Origin: Verrucomicrobiota bacterium | GTDB lineage: Bacteria > Verrucomicrobiota > Verrucomicrobiia > Chthoniobacterales > UBA10450 | Direction of reading: 5' to 3' | Length of the DNA stretch: 12,716 nt | NCBI GenBank assembly: GCA_003218615.1 | Contig: QHOD01000147.1 | Span: 1-12,716, forward strand | In this document: positions 6,839-12,716 of the stretch, in pieces | How positions within the stretch are numbered: position 1 is the stretch's first letter | How the letters are laid out: each line of letters opens with the position of its first letter | Program-made: the position numbers and the translations under genes | The notes under the pieces: generated by a model | Databases searched by the model: none | The model's input: only the letters and a program-made list of their open reading frames with translations | Told to the model about the DNA's origin: nothing

Positions 6839-6848
6839 TCACGCGGTC

Positions 6849-6922
6849 TCAATTCGATATTGGACGTTCGGCGCCTGCCGCGCCGTAGCCTTGCGAAGGC
6901 GGGCTGAGCGTTCGACGTTCAA
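6849..6922. repeat. Intergenic repeat-like element, yetF-aminotransferase gap
   Basis: The whole 87-base gap is patterned. The heptamer GACGTTC occurs at 6863-6869 and 6914-6920 near its two ends, inside similar contexts (GGACGTTCGGCGC and GCGTTCGACGTTCAATT), with AATT at both outer edges (6851-6854 and 6921-6924). The centre has the hairpin GCCTT-GCG-AAGGC (6888-6900) and a longer alternative pairing of GCCTGCC (6873-6879) with GGCGGGC (6898-6904, one G-T pair). It looks like a dispersed repeat unit rather than a regulatory site. It runs right up to the aminotransferase ATG. Confidence 0.5.
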
Positions 6923-6925
6923 TTG

Positions 6926-7996
6926 ATGCAGCCACACGACAAACTCTTCATTCCCGGGCCGGTCGAGGTTTCCGCGAAAACCTGGGCGGCGTTTTCGCGC
7001 CCGATGATTGGGCATCGCGGCGAAGATTTTAAAAACCTGTACCGCTCGATTCATCCAAACCTGCAGACCTTGTTCGGGACAAAACAGCCCGTGTTTCTTT
7101 CCACCTCCTCAGCGTGGGGTGTGATGGAAGCATCGATCCGAAATTTGGTTGATCGGGCTGTCCTTTGCTGCATGTGCGGAGCGTTCTCCGACAAATGGTC
7201 CGATGTCGCCAAGCGTTGCGGAAAAAATGCCGAGGCGCTCCAGGTCGATTGGGGAAAACATATCGATCACAAAGTGGTGGATCGACAATTAGCGACCGGA
7301 AAATTCGACACTGTTACGTTGATTCACAACGAGACTTCCACCGGCGTCATGAATCCGCTCGGAGAGATCTGCTGTATTCTCGCCAAATATCCTGACGTAA
7401 CGCTCATCGTCGACACCGTTTCGTCATTTTCCGGAGTGAAGATCGACATGGACGCGCTTGGCATCGACGTGATGCTCACAGGCGCGCAAAAAGCGCTGGC
7501 CCTCCCGCCAGGTTTCTCGTTGTTCTCCGTCTCGGAAAGGGCATTCGCGCGCGCTGAAAAAATTCCCAACCGCGGATTTTATTTTGATTTCCTCGAATTC
7601 AGGAAACAGCAGGCGCAGTGGATGACGCCAAGCACGCCGAGCATCGCGCATATTCACGCACTGCAATCAAAACTCGACGAAATCTTCGAGGAAGGCCTCG
7701 ACGCGCGCTTTGATCGGCACTCGCGCACAAACGTGCTCGTGCACGATTGGGTTCGCCGCACCGGCTTCGACTTTTTCGCCGAGCAAGGATTTCGATCGAA
7801 AACGCTCACCTGCGTGAAGAACAACAAAGGCATCGATGTTCTTGCATTTGCGAAGAAACTTCGTGAAAGACACCACCTCGTCATCGACCCGGGTTACGGC
7901 AAAATCAGAGGTCAAACCTTCCGCCTTTCCAACATGGGCGACGAAACCGAAGAAACGGTTTCGTACTTGCTCGCGTGCATCGACGACGTTCTCTAG
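6926..7996 (+). CDS. Class V aminotransferase (alanine/serine-glyoxylate type)
   Basis: This is a PLP-dependent, fold type I, class V aminotransferase of 356 residues, similar in build to alanine-glyoxylate and serine-glyoxylate aminotransferases. Visible family features are FIPGPVEVS near the N-terminus, GHRGEDFKNL (about 29-38), a phosphate-binding turn STSSAWGVMEA (59-69), VDTVSSFSGVKIDMDALGIDV with the cofactor Asp163, and TGAQKALALPPG with the Schiff-base Lys189. A late KIRGQTFRLSNMGD segment carries an Arg likely to bind the substrate carboxylate. The exact amino donor and acceptor cannot be fixed from sequence. ATG 6926 is preferred to a TTG one codon earlier. There is no Shine-Dalgarno sequence, and a repeat-like element abuts the start. 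The ABC ATPase gene begins 22 bases after the stop and is probably co-transcribed. Confidence 0.93.
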   Translation: MQPHDKLFIPGPVEVSAKTWAAFSRPMIGHRGEDFKNLYRSIHPNLQTLFGTKQPVFLSTSSAWGVMEASIRNLVDRAVLCCMCGAFSDKWSDVAKRCGKNAEALQVDWGKHIDHKVVDRQLATGKFDTVTLIHNETSTGVMNPLGEICCILAKYPDVTLIVDTVSSFSGVKIDMDALGIDVMLTGAQKALALPPGFSLFSVSERAFARAEKIPNRGFYFDFLEFRKQQAQWMTPSTPSIAHIHALQSKLDEIFEEGLDARFDRHSRTNVLVHDWVRRTGFDFFAEQGFRSKTLTCVKNNKGIDVLAFAKKLRERHHLVIDPGYGKIRGQTFRLSNMGDETEETVSYLLACIDDVL

Positions 7997-8018
7997 CGGA
8001 GTTTTTCTTCACAGCCGT

Positions 8019-9029
8019 ATGTCAGCGATCGAAGCTTCTGATTTGACCAAATTTTATCGCACGTACCGGAAGGAACGCGGTCTCTGGGGTTCGATCAAAG
8101 GCCTGATAAGGCGGCGGTACGATGAAACGCGGGCGGCCGACCACGTCTCGTTCCAGATCGAGGAAGGGGAGTTTGTCGGCTTTCTTGGCCCGAACGGCGC
8201 GGGCAAAACCACCGTGCTCAAAATGCTTTCCGGCCTGCTCAACCCGACCTCGGGTGATGCGCGCGTGCTCGGGTTCGTTCCCTGGGAGCGGCGCAACGAA
8301 ATGAAACGCCAGTTTAGCCTGCTCATGGGACAAAAGAATGCGCTGTGGTGGGACCTGCCCGCGCAGGAATCGCTCGAGCTCAACCGCGCGATCTACGGGA
8401 TCGATCGCGGTCGGTTCAAAAAGGTCGTAGACGGATTGTCAGAACTCTTGGAAGTGGAGGACAAAATGAATGTGATGGTACGGGAGCTTTCGTTAGGCGA
8501 ACGAATGAAAATGGAGCTGATCTCCGCGCTCATTCATGAGCCGCGTGTGCTGTTTCTCGATGAACCGACAATCGGACTGGACGTCGTCAGCCAAAAACGT
8601 GTGCGCGAATTTCTCCGTATTTACAACGAGGAACATCGCATCGTCACGCTACTAACGAGCCATTACATGCAGGACATCGAAGAGCTTTGTCATCGCGTCC
8701 TCGTGATTGATCACGGCAAAATCTTCTTCGACGGGCCACTGACGCAGATCATCGATCGATTTTCAGGGCATAAAATTCTCAGTCTTACCTTTGAAAAAGC
8801 GGCGACGCGCGATCTTTCCGCGTTCGGCGAAGTGACGGAACAAACGCCTGTTTCAGTGCAGCTGAAAGTGCCGCGCGCAAAAGTCACCGAAACTTGCCGG
8901 CAACTGCTCGAGGCCTGTGATGTCAGCGACATCAATGTCCAGGAGGTGCCGGTCGAAGAAGTGATTCGCCAACTTTTCGGCGAACGAGCGGAGAAAAGCA
9001 ATTTGAGACGAGACGGCGAATCTAGCTGA
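8019..9029 (+). CDS. ABC-2-type transporter ATP-binding protein
   Basis: This 336-residue cytoplasmic ATPase subunit of an ABC transporter resembles the uncharacterised COG4586-type group, which is normally paired with two ABC-2 permeases. Walker A GPNGAGKT is at 57-64, the signature is LSLGE (157-161) in place of LSGGQ, Walker B is VLFLDE (177-182), and the switch His is 215 in LTSHYM. The group-typical GQKNALWWDLPAQESLELN follows the Q-loop (about 105-122). A C-terminal domain of about 90 residues follows the ATPase core. ATG 8019 is chosen because the open frame before it is antisense-like, overlaps the aminotransferase and lacks homology. No permease gene lies downstream: the next gene is on the other strand and overlaps this one by 8 bases. 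The substrate is unknown. Confidence 0.95.
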   Translation: MSAIEASDLTKFYRTYRKERGLWGSIKGLIRRRYDETRAADHVSFQIEEGEFVGFLGPNGAGKTTVLKMLSGLLNPTSGDARVLGFVPWERRNEMKRQFSLLMGQKNALWWDLPAQESLELNRAIYGIDRGRFKKVVDGLSELLEVEDKMNVMVRELSLGERMKMELISALIHEPRVLFLDEPTIGLDVVSQKRVREFLRIYNEEHRIVTLLTSHYMQDIEELCHRVLVIDHGKIFFDGPLTQIIDRFSGHKILSLTFEKAATRDLSAFGEVTEQTPVSVQLKVPRAKVTETCRQLLEACDVSDINVQEVPVEEVIRQLFGERAEKSNLRRDGESS

Positions 9030-9870
9030 GCGCTAGCAGAATGCTTTTCTCCATCGCTTCGGCAAAGGTGGGATAGCGTGGAATCCAGCCGAGATGACGC
9101 AGCCTTGCATTGCTCACACGTTTGTTGCTGGCGCCGCGCTTGGGCGCCGCTGTCGATCTTCCCATCGGTGGAATTGGACGATTCAGCTTTGCCGCCAACC
9201 ATCGGTAACATTCGCTTTGTAAAATCGGCTGATCATCAACCACATTGTAAATCTCGCGCGCGGGTGAAGGTCGATCGAGTAGAAGAAAAAGTGCCGTCGC
9301 GATATCATCCCGATGCACTTGATTAATGAAGCGATCGTTTTCCGGATCAATAATTGCAGAGCCGGCTAGAAATTTGCTCAACAACGCTGAACGCCCCGGC
9401 CCGTAGATTCCCGCAAGCCGCGCCACGACGCCGCCCTGGGCGAGGACTAGCTGTTCCGTTTCAAGCAATATTCGACCGGTCTCGCGCGCAGGTTTGGTCT
9501 CGCTCTTTTCAGTGACCCACGAACCATCGCGTTGTGCGTAAACACTGGTGCTGCTCGTAAAGATCACCTTCGATCCAGCAAATCGATCGAGGAGACTACG
9601 CGCGCCATTCAAGTAAACTTGCCGATAAGCGTTCAGCCCCGCGCCGCCTGAGCTGGCGCAGTGGATTACAGCGTCGAGCATTCCGTCACGCGCGTAAACT
9701 TGCTCCCGGTCTGCGAGGTTGATCGCATAAACGGGATATGGCTTGGCAGAAAGCTTCGCCGCAGATTCCGCGGAACGCGTCCAGCCTTCCACCGTCCAGC
9801 CGGCGGCATGGAACAAATCGGCGGTTGCCTGCCCGACATAACCGCACCCAGCGATCAGGATTCGCGGCAT
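9022..9870 (-). CDS. NAD(P)-binding atypical SDR / epimerase-like protein
   Basis: This is a Rossmann-fold protein of 282 residues similar to the YeeZ-like atypical short-chain dehydrogenase/epimerase group. The dinucleotide motif GCGYVG is at 8-13 at the very N-terminus. VIHCASSGG marks the fourth strand, FTSSTSVYAQ (104-113) the strand with the catalytic-like Ser/Thr, and VVARLAGIYGPGR (148-160) and INQVHRDDIATAL (about 183-195) the later conserved segments. After SVYA there is no normal YxxxK pair, so the classical SDR chemistry may be absent; this is usual for the atypical group. It is 12 bases downstream of scpA and is probably the last gene of rodA-scpA-SDR. Its 3' end overlaps the convergent ABC gene by 8 bases. 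Substrate unknown. Confidence 0.9.
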   Translation of the reverse strand: MPRILIAGCGYVGQATADLFHAAGWTVEGWTRSAESAAKLSAKPYPVYAINLADREQVYARDGMLDAVIHCASSGGAGLNAYRQVYLNGARSLLDRFAGSKVIFTSSTSVYAQRDGSWVTEKSETKPARETGRILLETEQLVLAQGGVVARLAGIYGPGRSALLSKFLAGSAIIDPENDRFINQVHRDDIATALFLLLDRPSPAREIYNVVDDQPILQSECYRWLAAKLNRPIPPMGRSTAAPKRGASNKRVSNARLRHLGWIPRYPTFAEAMEKSILLALS

Positions 9871-9882
9871 GATTGATAATTG

Positions 9883-10605
9883 TCACGCTGCCGCAGCCGC
9901 GATTTCAATCTCCGCAAAAATATTTTTCTGAACGGCGCGAACTTGCTTGAGACGAATCAGTTCCAAGAGCGCAAGAAAAGTCACAACGACTTCCACACGC
10001 GAGACGACAGCCCCAAACAAATCGGAAAAACGGATGGGAGCGCCAACTGCGACTCGTTGCAAAATGGCATCGATCTTTTCCGAAACGCTAAAACGCTCGC
10101 CGAAAATCTCCTGCACGTCTTCCCGCGCTTCCACCCTTTTAATCACCGTTTGAAACGCATTAATCAGCTGGAAAATTCCAACTTCTCCCAGGCGAAGGGA
10201 GTCCTGCAAAGGCGATGGGCCTTCTTCGCGCGCGAAAATGCGCTCTCGTTCGAGCGCGCGCTGATGCAATTCTGCCGCCGCCTCCTTAAACTTTTTGTAC
10301 TCGATCAGTTGCCGGATTAAGTCCCAGCGAGGATCGTCTTCTTGCGCATCTTCTTCTGGCGGCTGTTGATCGACCGGCAACAGGCTGCGGCTTTTCAGGT
10401 AAATGAGATTGGCCGCCATCACGATGAATTCGCCGGCAATCTCGATATTCAGTTCTTTGAATGCCTGGAGATATTCGAGGTACTGGCGAGTGATGCGCTC
10501 AATCGAAATGTCATAGATATCGATTTCGTCCTGTTTGATCAGATAAAGCAAGAGATCGAGCGGCCCCTCGAAAACCTCAAGCTTGACCTTGTAATCGGTT
10601 TCCAT
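9883..10605 (-). CDS. scpA: Segregation and condensation protein A
   Basis: This is the kleisin subunit of the bacterial SMC condensin complex, which bridges SMC heads and binds ScpB to compact and segregate the chromosome. The 240-residue protein has the hallmark N-terminus KLEVFEGPLDLLLYLIKQ, followed by DEIDIYDISIERITRQYLEYL and EFIVMAANLIYLKSRSLLP. An acidic linker (PPEEDAQEDD) comes next, and a C-terminal winged-helix part closes with VVVTFLALLELIRLKQVRAVQ. The ATG at 10605 is chosen over one at 10638, because the 11 extra residues (with two Cys) are not part of the family and the intergenic repeat begins there. It ends with an AIEI-like Ala-rich tail. scpB is often adjacent but is not here; the downstream gene is an SDR. 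Only a weak GGA precedes the start. Confidence 0.95.
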   Translation of the reverse strand: METDYKVKLEVFEGPLDLLLYLIKQDEIDIYDISIERITRQYLEYLQAFKELNIEIAGEFIVMAANLIYLKSRSLLPVDQQPPEEDAQEDDPRWDLIRQLIEYKKFKEAAAELHQRALERERIFAREEGPSPLQDSLRLGEVGIFQLINAFQTVIKRVEAREDVQEIFGERFSVSEKIDAILQRVAVGAPIRFSDLFGAVVSRVEVVVTFLALLELIRLKQVRAVQKNIFAEIEIAAAAA

Positions 10606-10639
10606 GTTCGCGTCCGATCTTAGGCAACCGCAGGCCAAA

Positions 10640-10700
10640 GTAAATCGCGCCGCCTGAACCCAGTCGCCGGCGCGCCCGGCGGTCGCGCCCTACCAATCTT
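10640..10700. repeat. GC-rich palindromic element in rodA-scpA gap
   Basis: The gap between the rodA stop and the scpA start holds two competing hairpins: CGCCGG/CCGGCG (10665-10670 with 10676-10681, 5-base loop) and GGCGCG/CGCGCC (10669-10674 with 10684-10689). On the minus strand the block starts with TAGGGCG (10691-10685), the same heptamer found at 3349-3355. There is no T-run, so a simple terminator is unlikely. It looks like a member of a dispersed intergenic repeat family inside an operon. Confidence 0.5.
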
Positions 10701-10705
10701 TGCTC

Positions 10706-11818
10706 TCAAGCAGGAACGTTTCGGTGGATCCAGACGCTGTTCACGAGCCCGAGTCCAAACATAATCATCAGCACAAACGAGCCGCTGTAACTGATGAGCG
10801 GCAATGGCACTCCGGTTATCGGCAACATCGAGATCGTCATTCCCATATTCTGAAAGATGTGCGTGAAGATGAGCGCCGTGATCCCAACTACCAGAAGCAC
10901 GCCTAATTGATCGCCCGCAAGAAGTCCAACGAACAGACACGTGAGAAGAAGCAAGGCGAACGCGCCGATGAGAAACATTCCTCCGACAAATCCCCATTGC
11001 TCACCGATCGCGGAGAATATGTAGTCGTTGTGCACAGCCGTCGCGGGCAGAAAGCCAAGCTCGATTTGGGTATTTGGCGCTTTGAATCCTTTTCCCGACC
11101 ATCCGCCCGACCCAATTGCAATGAGAGACTGATTGATCGCCCAAGCTGCACCCTGTTTGTCGATATCGGGGTGTGTAAAGGCAGTGATCCGTTGCTGCTG
11201 GTACGGTTTCAAACCCAGGTGGATCGCGATCGGAACAAAAGCGATGCCGATAAGAATGATGCAAATCAAATAGCGCAGGGGAAGGCCCGCGACGAATAAC
11301 AGCGCCAGAAGCACCGGTACCCAAATGATCACTTCCCCGAGGTCCGGCTGTACCAGGATTAACAGACATGGTGCGCCCGCAATTGCGGCACAAAGCAACA
11401 GTCGCAGCATCGGGTGGATCTCACGAAATTGGCTCAAGAACAACGCCAGCACCATGATGCCTGCCACCACCGCAAGCTGGGCTGGTTGAAAGTTAATCGG
11501 CCCCAGATGCAACCAACTGCGTGCACCATAAACTCTCGATCCCATAAAATGGGTCATTATTAAAAGGACGATGCCGGCTAAGTACATCGGCAAAGCGCCC
11601 CAGCGAACCCAGCGATAGTCGATTAGGCTCGCAATCATGAAGGCAAAGAAACCGACGACGACCCAGTTCGCCTGCTTGCGCCAGAAATCCGCCGTAAAGG
11701 AATCTCCGTGCATGTAAGTCGCGCTATAGATCGCGACCACTCCAAAGATGGCAAGCGCGAGCATGGTGATTAGCAGGAGCCAATTGAGGCCGAGCAATTT
11801 TCTAAGAAAGGGCGTCAT
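10706..11818 (-). CDS. rodA: RodA, SEDS-family peptidoglycan glycosyltransferase
   Basis: This integral membrane enzyme polymerises lipid II into glycan strands for cylindrical cell elongation, acting with a class B PBP and the MreB machinery. The 370-residue protein has about ten membrane segments and the SEDS signatures: SRVYGARSWLHLGPINFQPAQ (94-114), QPDLG (157-161), and GFLPATAVHNDYIFSAIGEQWG (255-276). The Asp265 in the last of these corresponds to the SEDS catalytic Asp. NMGMTISMLPITGVPLPLISYSGS (324-347) also fits. The SEDS motif usually reads HTDF; here it is HNDY, but the Asp is kept. RodA rather than FtsW is favoured by the short N-terminus and the overall sequence style. It is the first gene of rodA-scpA-SDR; a promoter with a perfect TATAAT lies 54-59 bases upstream. 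No Shine-Dalgarno sequence is visible. The partner PBP2 and mre genes are not in this window. Confidence 0.96.
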   Translation of the reverse strand: MTPFLRKLLGLNWLLLITMLALAIFGVVAIYSATYMHGDSFTADFWRKQANWVVVGFFAFMIASLIDYRWVRWGALPMYLAGIVLLIMTHFMGSRVYGARSWLHLGPINFQPAQLAVVAGIMVLALFLSQFREIHPMLRLLLCAAIAGAPCLLILVQPDLGEVIIWVPVLLALLFVAGLPLRYLICIILIGIAFVPIAIHLGLKPYQQQRITAFTHPDIDKQGAAWAINQSLIAIGSGGWSGKGFKAPNTQIELGFLPATAVHNDYIFSAIGEQWGFVGGMFLIGAFALLLLTCLFVGLLAGDQLGVLLVVGITALIFTHIFQNMGMTISMLPITGVPLPLISYSGSFVLMIMFGLGLVNSVWIHRNVPA

Positions 11819-11871
11819 ACTGATTTGATCTGGCTCAAACTTCCGGTCGCAACCGCCAGGAAGTTAGAACG

Positions 11872-11898
11872 ATTATACGCAAGTTACGATTCTGGCAA
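11872..11898 (-). promoter_or_regulatory. Candidate sigma70 promoter of rodA operon
   Basis: On the minus strand TTGCCA (11898-11893, five of six matches to the -35 box) is followed after 15 bases by a perfect -10 TATAAT (11877-11872). Transcription would start near 11865, leaving a leader of about 47 bases before the rodA ATG at 11818. The 15-base spacer is short, but the perfect -10 box makes this the best promoter candidate in the window. Confidence 0.5.
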
Positions 11899-12054
11899 AA
11901 CGTCTGACGCTAAAATGAAAGGGTCGTCGAGTCAGACTTTGCGAGGATCAGTTCGATATTCGGCTTTGCGGCCAGGCCTTGTGCGTTTGCTGGAATACAT
12001 AATTACTTGTGGATCAGCTGTTTGCGATTTTTACACCAAAAATTTGCGCTTCGC

Positions 12055-12083
12055 TTGTCACCCGATTTAAAGGCCACTAAAGT
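12055..12083 (+). promoter_or_regulatory. Candidate sigma70 promoter of SprT-like gene
   Basis: TTGTCA (12055-12060, five of six -35 matches) and TAAAGT (12078-12083, four of six -10 matches) are separated by the ideal 17 bases. Transcription would begin near 12090, giving a leader of about 27 bases that contains the strong ribosome binding site before ATG 12118. Confidence 0.4.
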
Positions 12084-12102
12084 AGTCTCGACTTGTTCGT
12101 TT

Positions 12103-12110
12103 AGGGGGGA
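12103..12110 (+). promoter_or_regulatory. Strong ribosome binding site deciding the SprT-like start
   Basis: The purine run AGGGGGGA ends about 8 bases before ATG 12118 and can pair with the 3' end of 16S rRNA. No other gene in the window has a comparable site, so it stands out and supports this start codon. Confidence 0.6.
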
Positions 12111-12117
12111 CCGGCAG

Positions 12118-12582
12118 ATGGCCAGAAAGACAAAGAGAAAGACCAAAAGAAAACTCGCGCATCCGAAGCTGCCAATGCAGCGGCAGCTGAATTTGCAGCA
12201 CGAGGGAACGCATTTCGATCTGCGTCCAATTTTTGAACGGTTAAACGAACGGTATTTCCGCAGGCGTCTTCGCGGCTATAAGGTCACGTGGGGCCGTCGG
12301 CGAAAACATCGACCACGGGAACAGTTTATCTTTGGGACGATTCAGGAAGAAGATCGCGTCATCCGAATCAATCCGGCACTTGATCAACCCTTTGTGCCGC
12401 CCTGGTTCCTGCGTTACGTCCTTTATCACGAAATGTTGCATTCGGTGGTGCCGGATAAGACGCTGCCAGGCGGCCGTCGTCGGGTGCACACAGAAGAGTT
12501 CAGCCGTCGCGAGCGCAAGTTTCCAGGTTATTTGCGGGCGCGTCGCTGGGAAGAGGAAAACCTCGCGCGTTTCCTGCGGTGA
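12118..12582 (+). CDS. SprT-like zinc metallopeptidase-domain protein
   Basis: This 154-residue protein has a SprT-like/gluzincin fold. The zinc-binding helix is YHEMLHSVVP, with HEMLH at 104-108, and a third likely ligand is His124 in RVHTEEF. Before it come LRPIFERLNERYFRRRL (35-51), KVTWGRR (55-61) and a FIFGTIQEEDRVIRINPAL sheet region, the usual SprT order. The N-terminus is strongly basic (MARKTKRKTKRK), which could bind nucleic acid. SprT-domain proteins in eukaryotes repair DNA-protein crosslinks; the role of bacterial members is unclear. ATG 12118 is chosen because AGGGGGGA sits about 8 bases upstream, the only strong ribosome binding site in the window; the open frame before it has no family similarity. 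It is monocistronic in this window. Confidence 0.88.
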   Translation: MARKTKRKTKRKLAHPKLPMQRQLNLQHEGTHFDLRPIFERLNERYFRRRLRGYKVTWGRRRKHRPREQFIFGTIQEEDRVIRINPALDQPFVPPWFLRYVLYHEMLHSVVPDKTLPGGRRRVHTEEFSRRERKFPGYLRARRWEEENLARFLR

Positions 12583-12661
12583 TAGGTGCGCTGCTACGCT
12601 GCCAAGACGTTTCTCCTTCTCAAGGGACAGAGAGTAGGATGTACGGATTTAGCGCCTTTCG

Positions 12662-12697
12662 CTCGCCGCCGGCCTGGTCTGCGATTCAGACGGCGAG
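12662..12697. repeat. Nested inverted repeat at right edge
   Basis: The outer arms CTCGCC (12662-12667) and GGCGAG (12692-12697) enclose an inner hairpin GTCTG/CAGAC (12677-12681 and 12687-12691, 5-base loop), with a one-sided bulge of 9 bases. The following GGCGTCGTCGCTACG tail resembles the GC-rich style of the other intergenic elements. It may be a terminator for the SprT-like gene, but it lies about 80 bases past the stop and has no T-run. A dispersed repeat cut by the window edge is more likely. Confidence 0.45.
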
Positions 12698-12716
12698 GGC
12701 GTCGTCGCTACGTTCT

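Larger units (their letters stand above)
11819..12117. other. Divergent intergenic region rodA / SprT-like gene
   Basis: This is a 299-base stretch without a credible gene. It is more AT-rich than its neighbours and carries the two divergent promoter candidates listed separately. A T5/A5 inverted repeat (TTTTT-ACACC-AAAAA, within 12028-12042) and a single near-match to a DnaA box (TGTGGATCA, 12008-12016) are present. Neither is enough to assign a function. Confidence 0.6.

Noticed and set aside
7836..8018. N-terminal extension of the ABC ATPase
   Set aside because: It overlaps the aminotransferase coding sequence in another frame and lacks ABC similarity; ATG 8019 starts the conserved domain.
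12008..12016. DnaA-box-like TGTGGATCA, possible origin
   Set aside because: It is a single site with one mismatch, with no cluster of boxes and no dnaA or dnaN nearby.
12007..12117. Extension of the SprT-like gene to an upstream start
   Set aside because: The added residues are unlike the family, and the strong ribosome binding site is placed for ATG 12118.

Overview
The window is an ordinary bacterial chromosome segment carrying mostly housekeeping genes. The set is: a eukaryote/archaeal-type (type 3) prolyl-tRNA synthetase; small lineage-type membrane proteins; almost no Shine-Dalgarno sequences in front of start codons, even for ribosomal proteins; moderately high GC; and short GC-rich palindromic elements in several intergenic gaps. 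Together these fit a soil-type Verrucomicrobiota genome (Chthoniobacterales/Spartobacteria-like). That assignment is an inference from gene style, because no rRNA is present. No tRNA, rRNA, CRISPR array, prophage or insertion sequence was recognised.

Layout. At 29-589 (+) lies frr, ribosome recycling factor. It converges on a minus-strand block read from right to left: a secreted CAP-domain protein (4070-3417), proS (3314-1791), a glutaredoxin (1734-1489) and a three-TM unknown protein (1489-674). The unknown protein's ATG overlaps the glutaredoxin stop codon. Between the CAP gene and proS sits a compact element of three abutting palindromes (3323-3370). Divergent from the CAP gene is the rplM-rpsI operon (L13-S9; 4102-4941, +). 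It converges on a membrane-anchored TPR protein (5697-4972, -), with a small hairpin in the 30-bp gap. A DUF202/YidH-like protein (6250-5822, -) and a YetF/DUF421-like protein (6323-6838, +) are divergent. They are followed by a class V aminotransferase (6926-7996, +) and an ABC ATPase (8019-9029, +). The ATPase has no permease beside it here.

The right third is a minus-strand cluster, rodA (11818-10706), scpA (10605-9883) and an atypical SDR/epimerase-like gene (9870-9022). It links cell elongation, chromosome condensation and an unassigned oxidoreductase-like protein. A good sigma70-like promoter (perfect TATAAT) lies upstream of rodA. A SprT-like zinc metallopeptidase (12118-12582, +) closes the window. 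It has the only strong ribosome binding site seen, plus its own candidate promoter.

I did not find a convincing new multi-gene system. The observations most worth following up are the palindromic intergenic elements, which look like members of genome-wide repeat families, the translationally coupled glutaredoxin/unknown membrane protein pair, the near-universal lack of Shine-Dalgarno sequences, and the ATPase that lacks a neighbouring permease.
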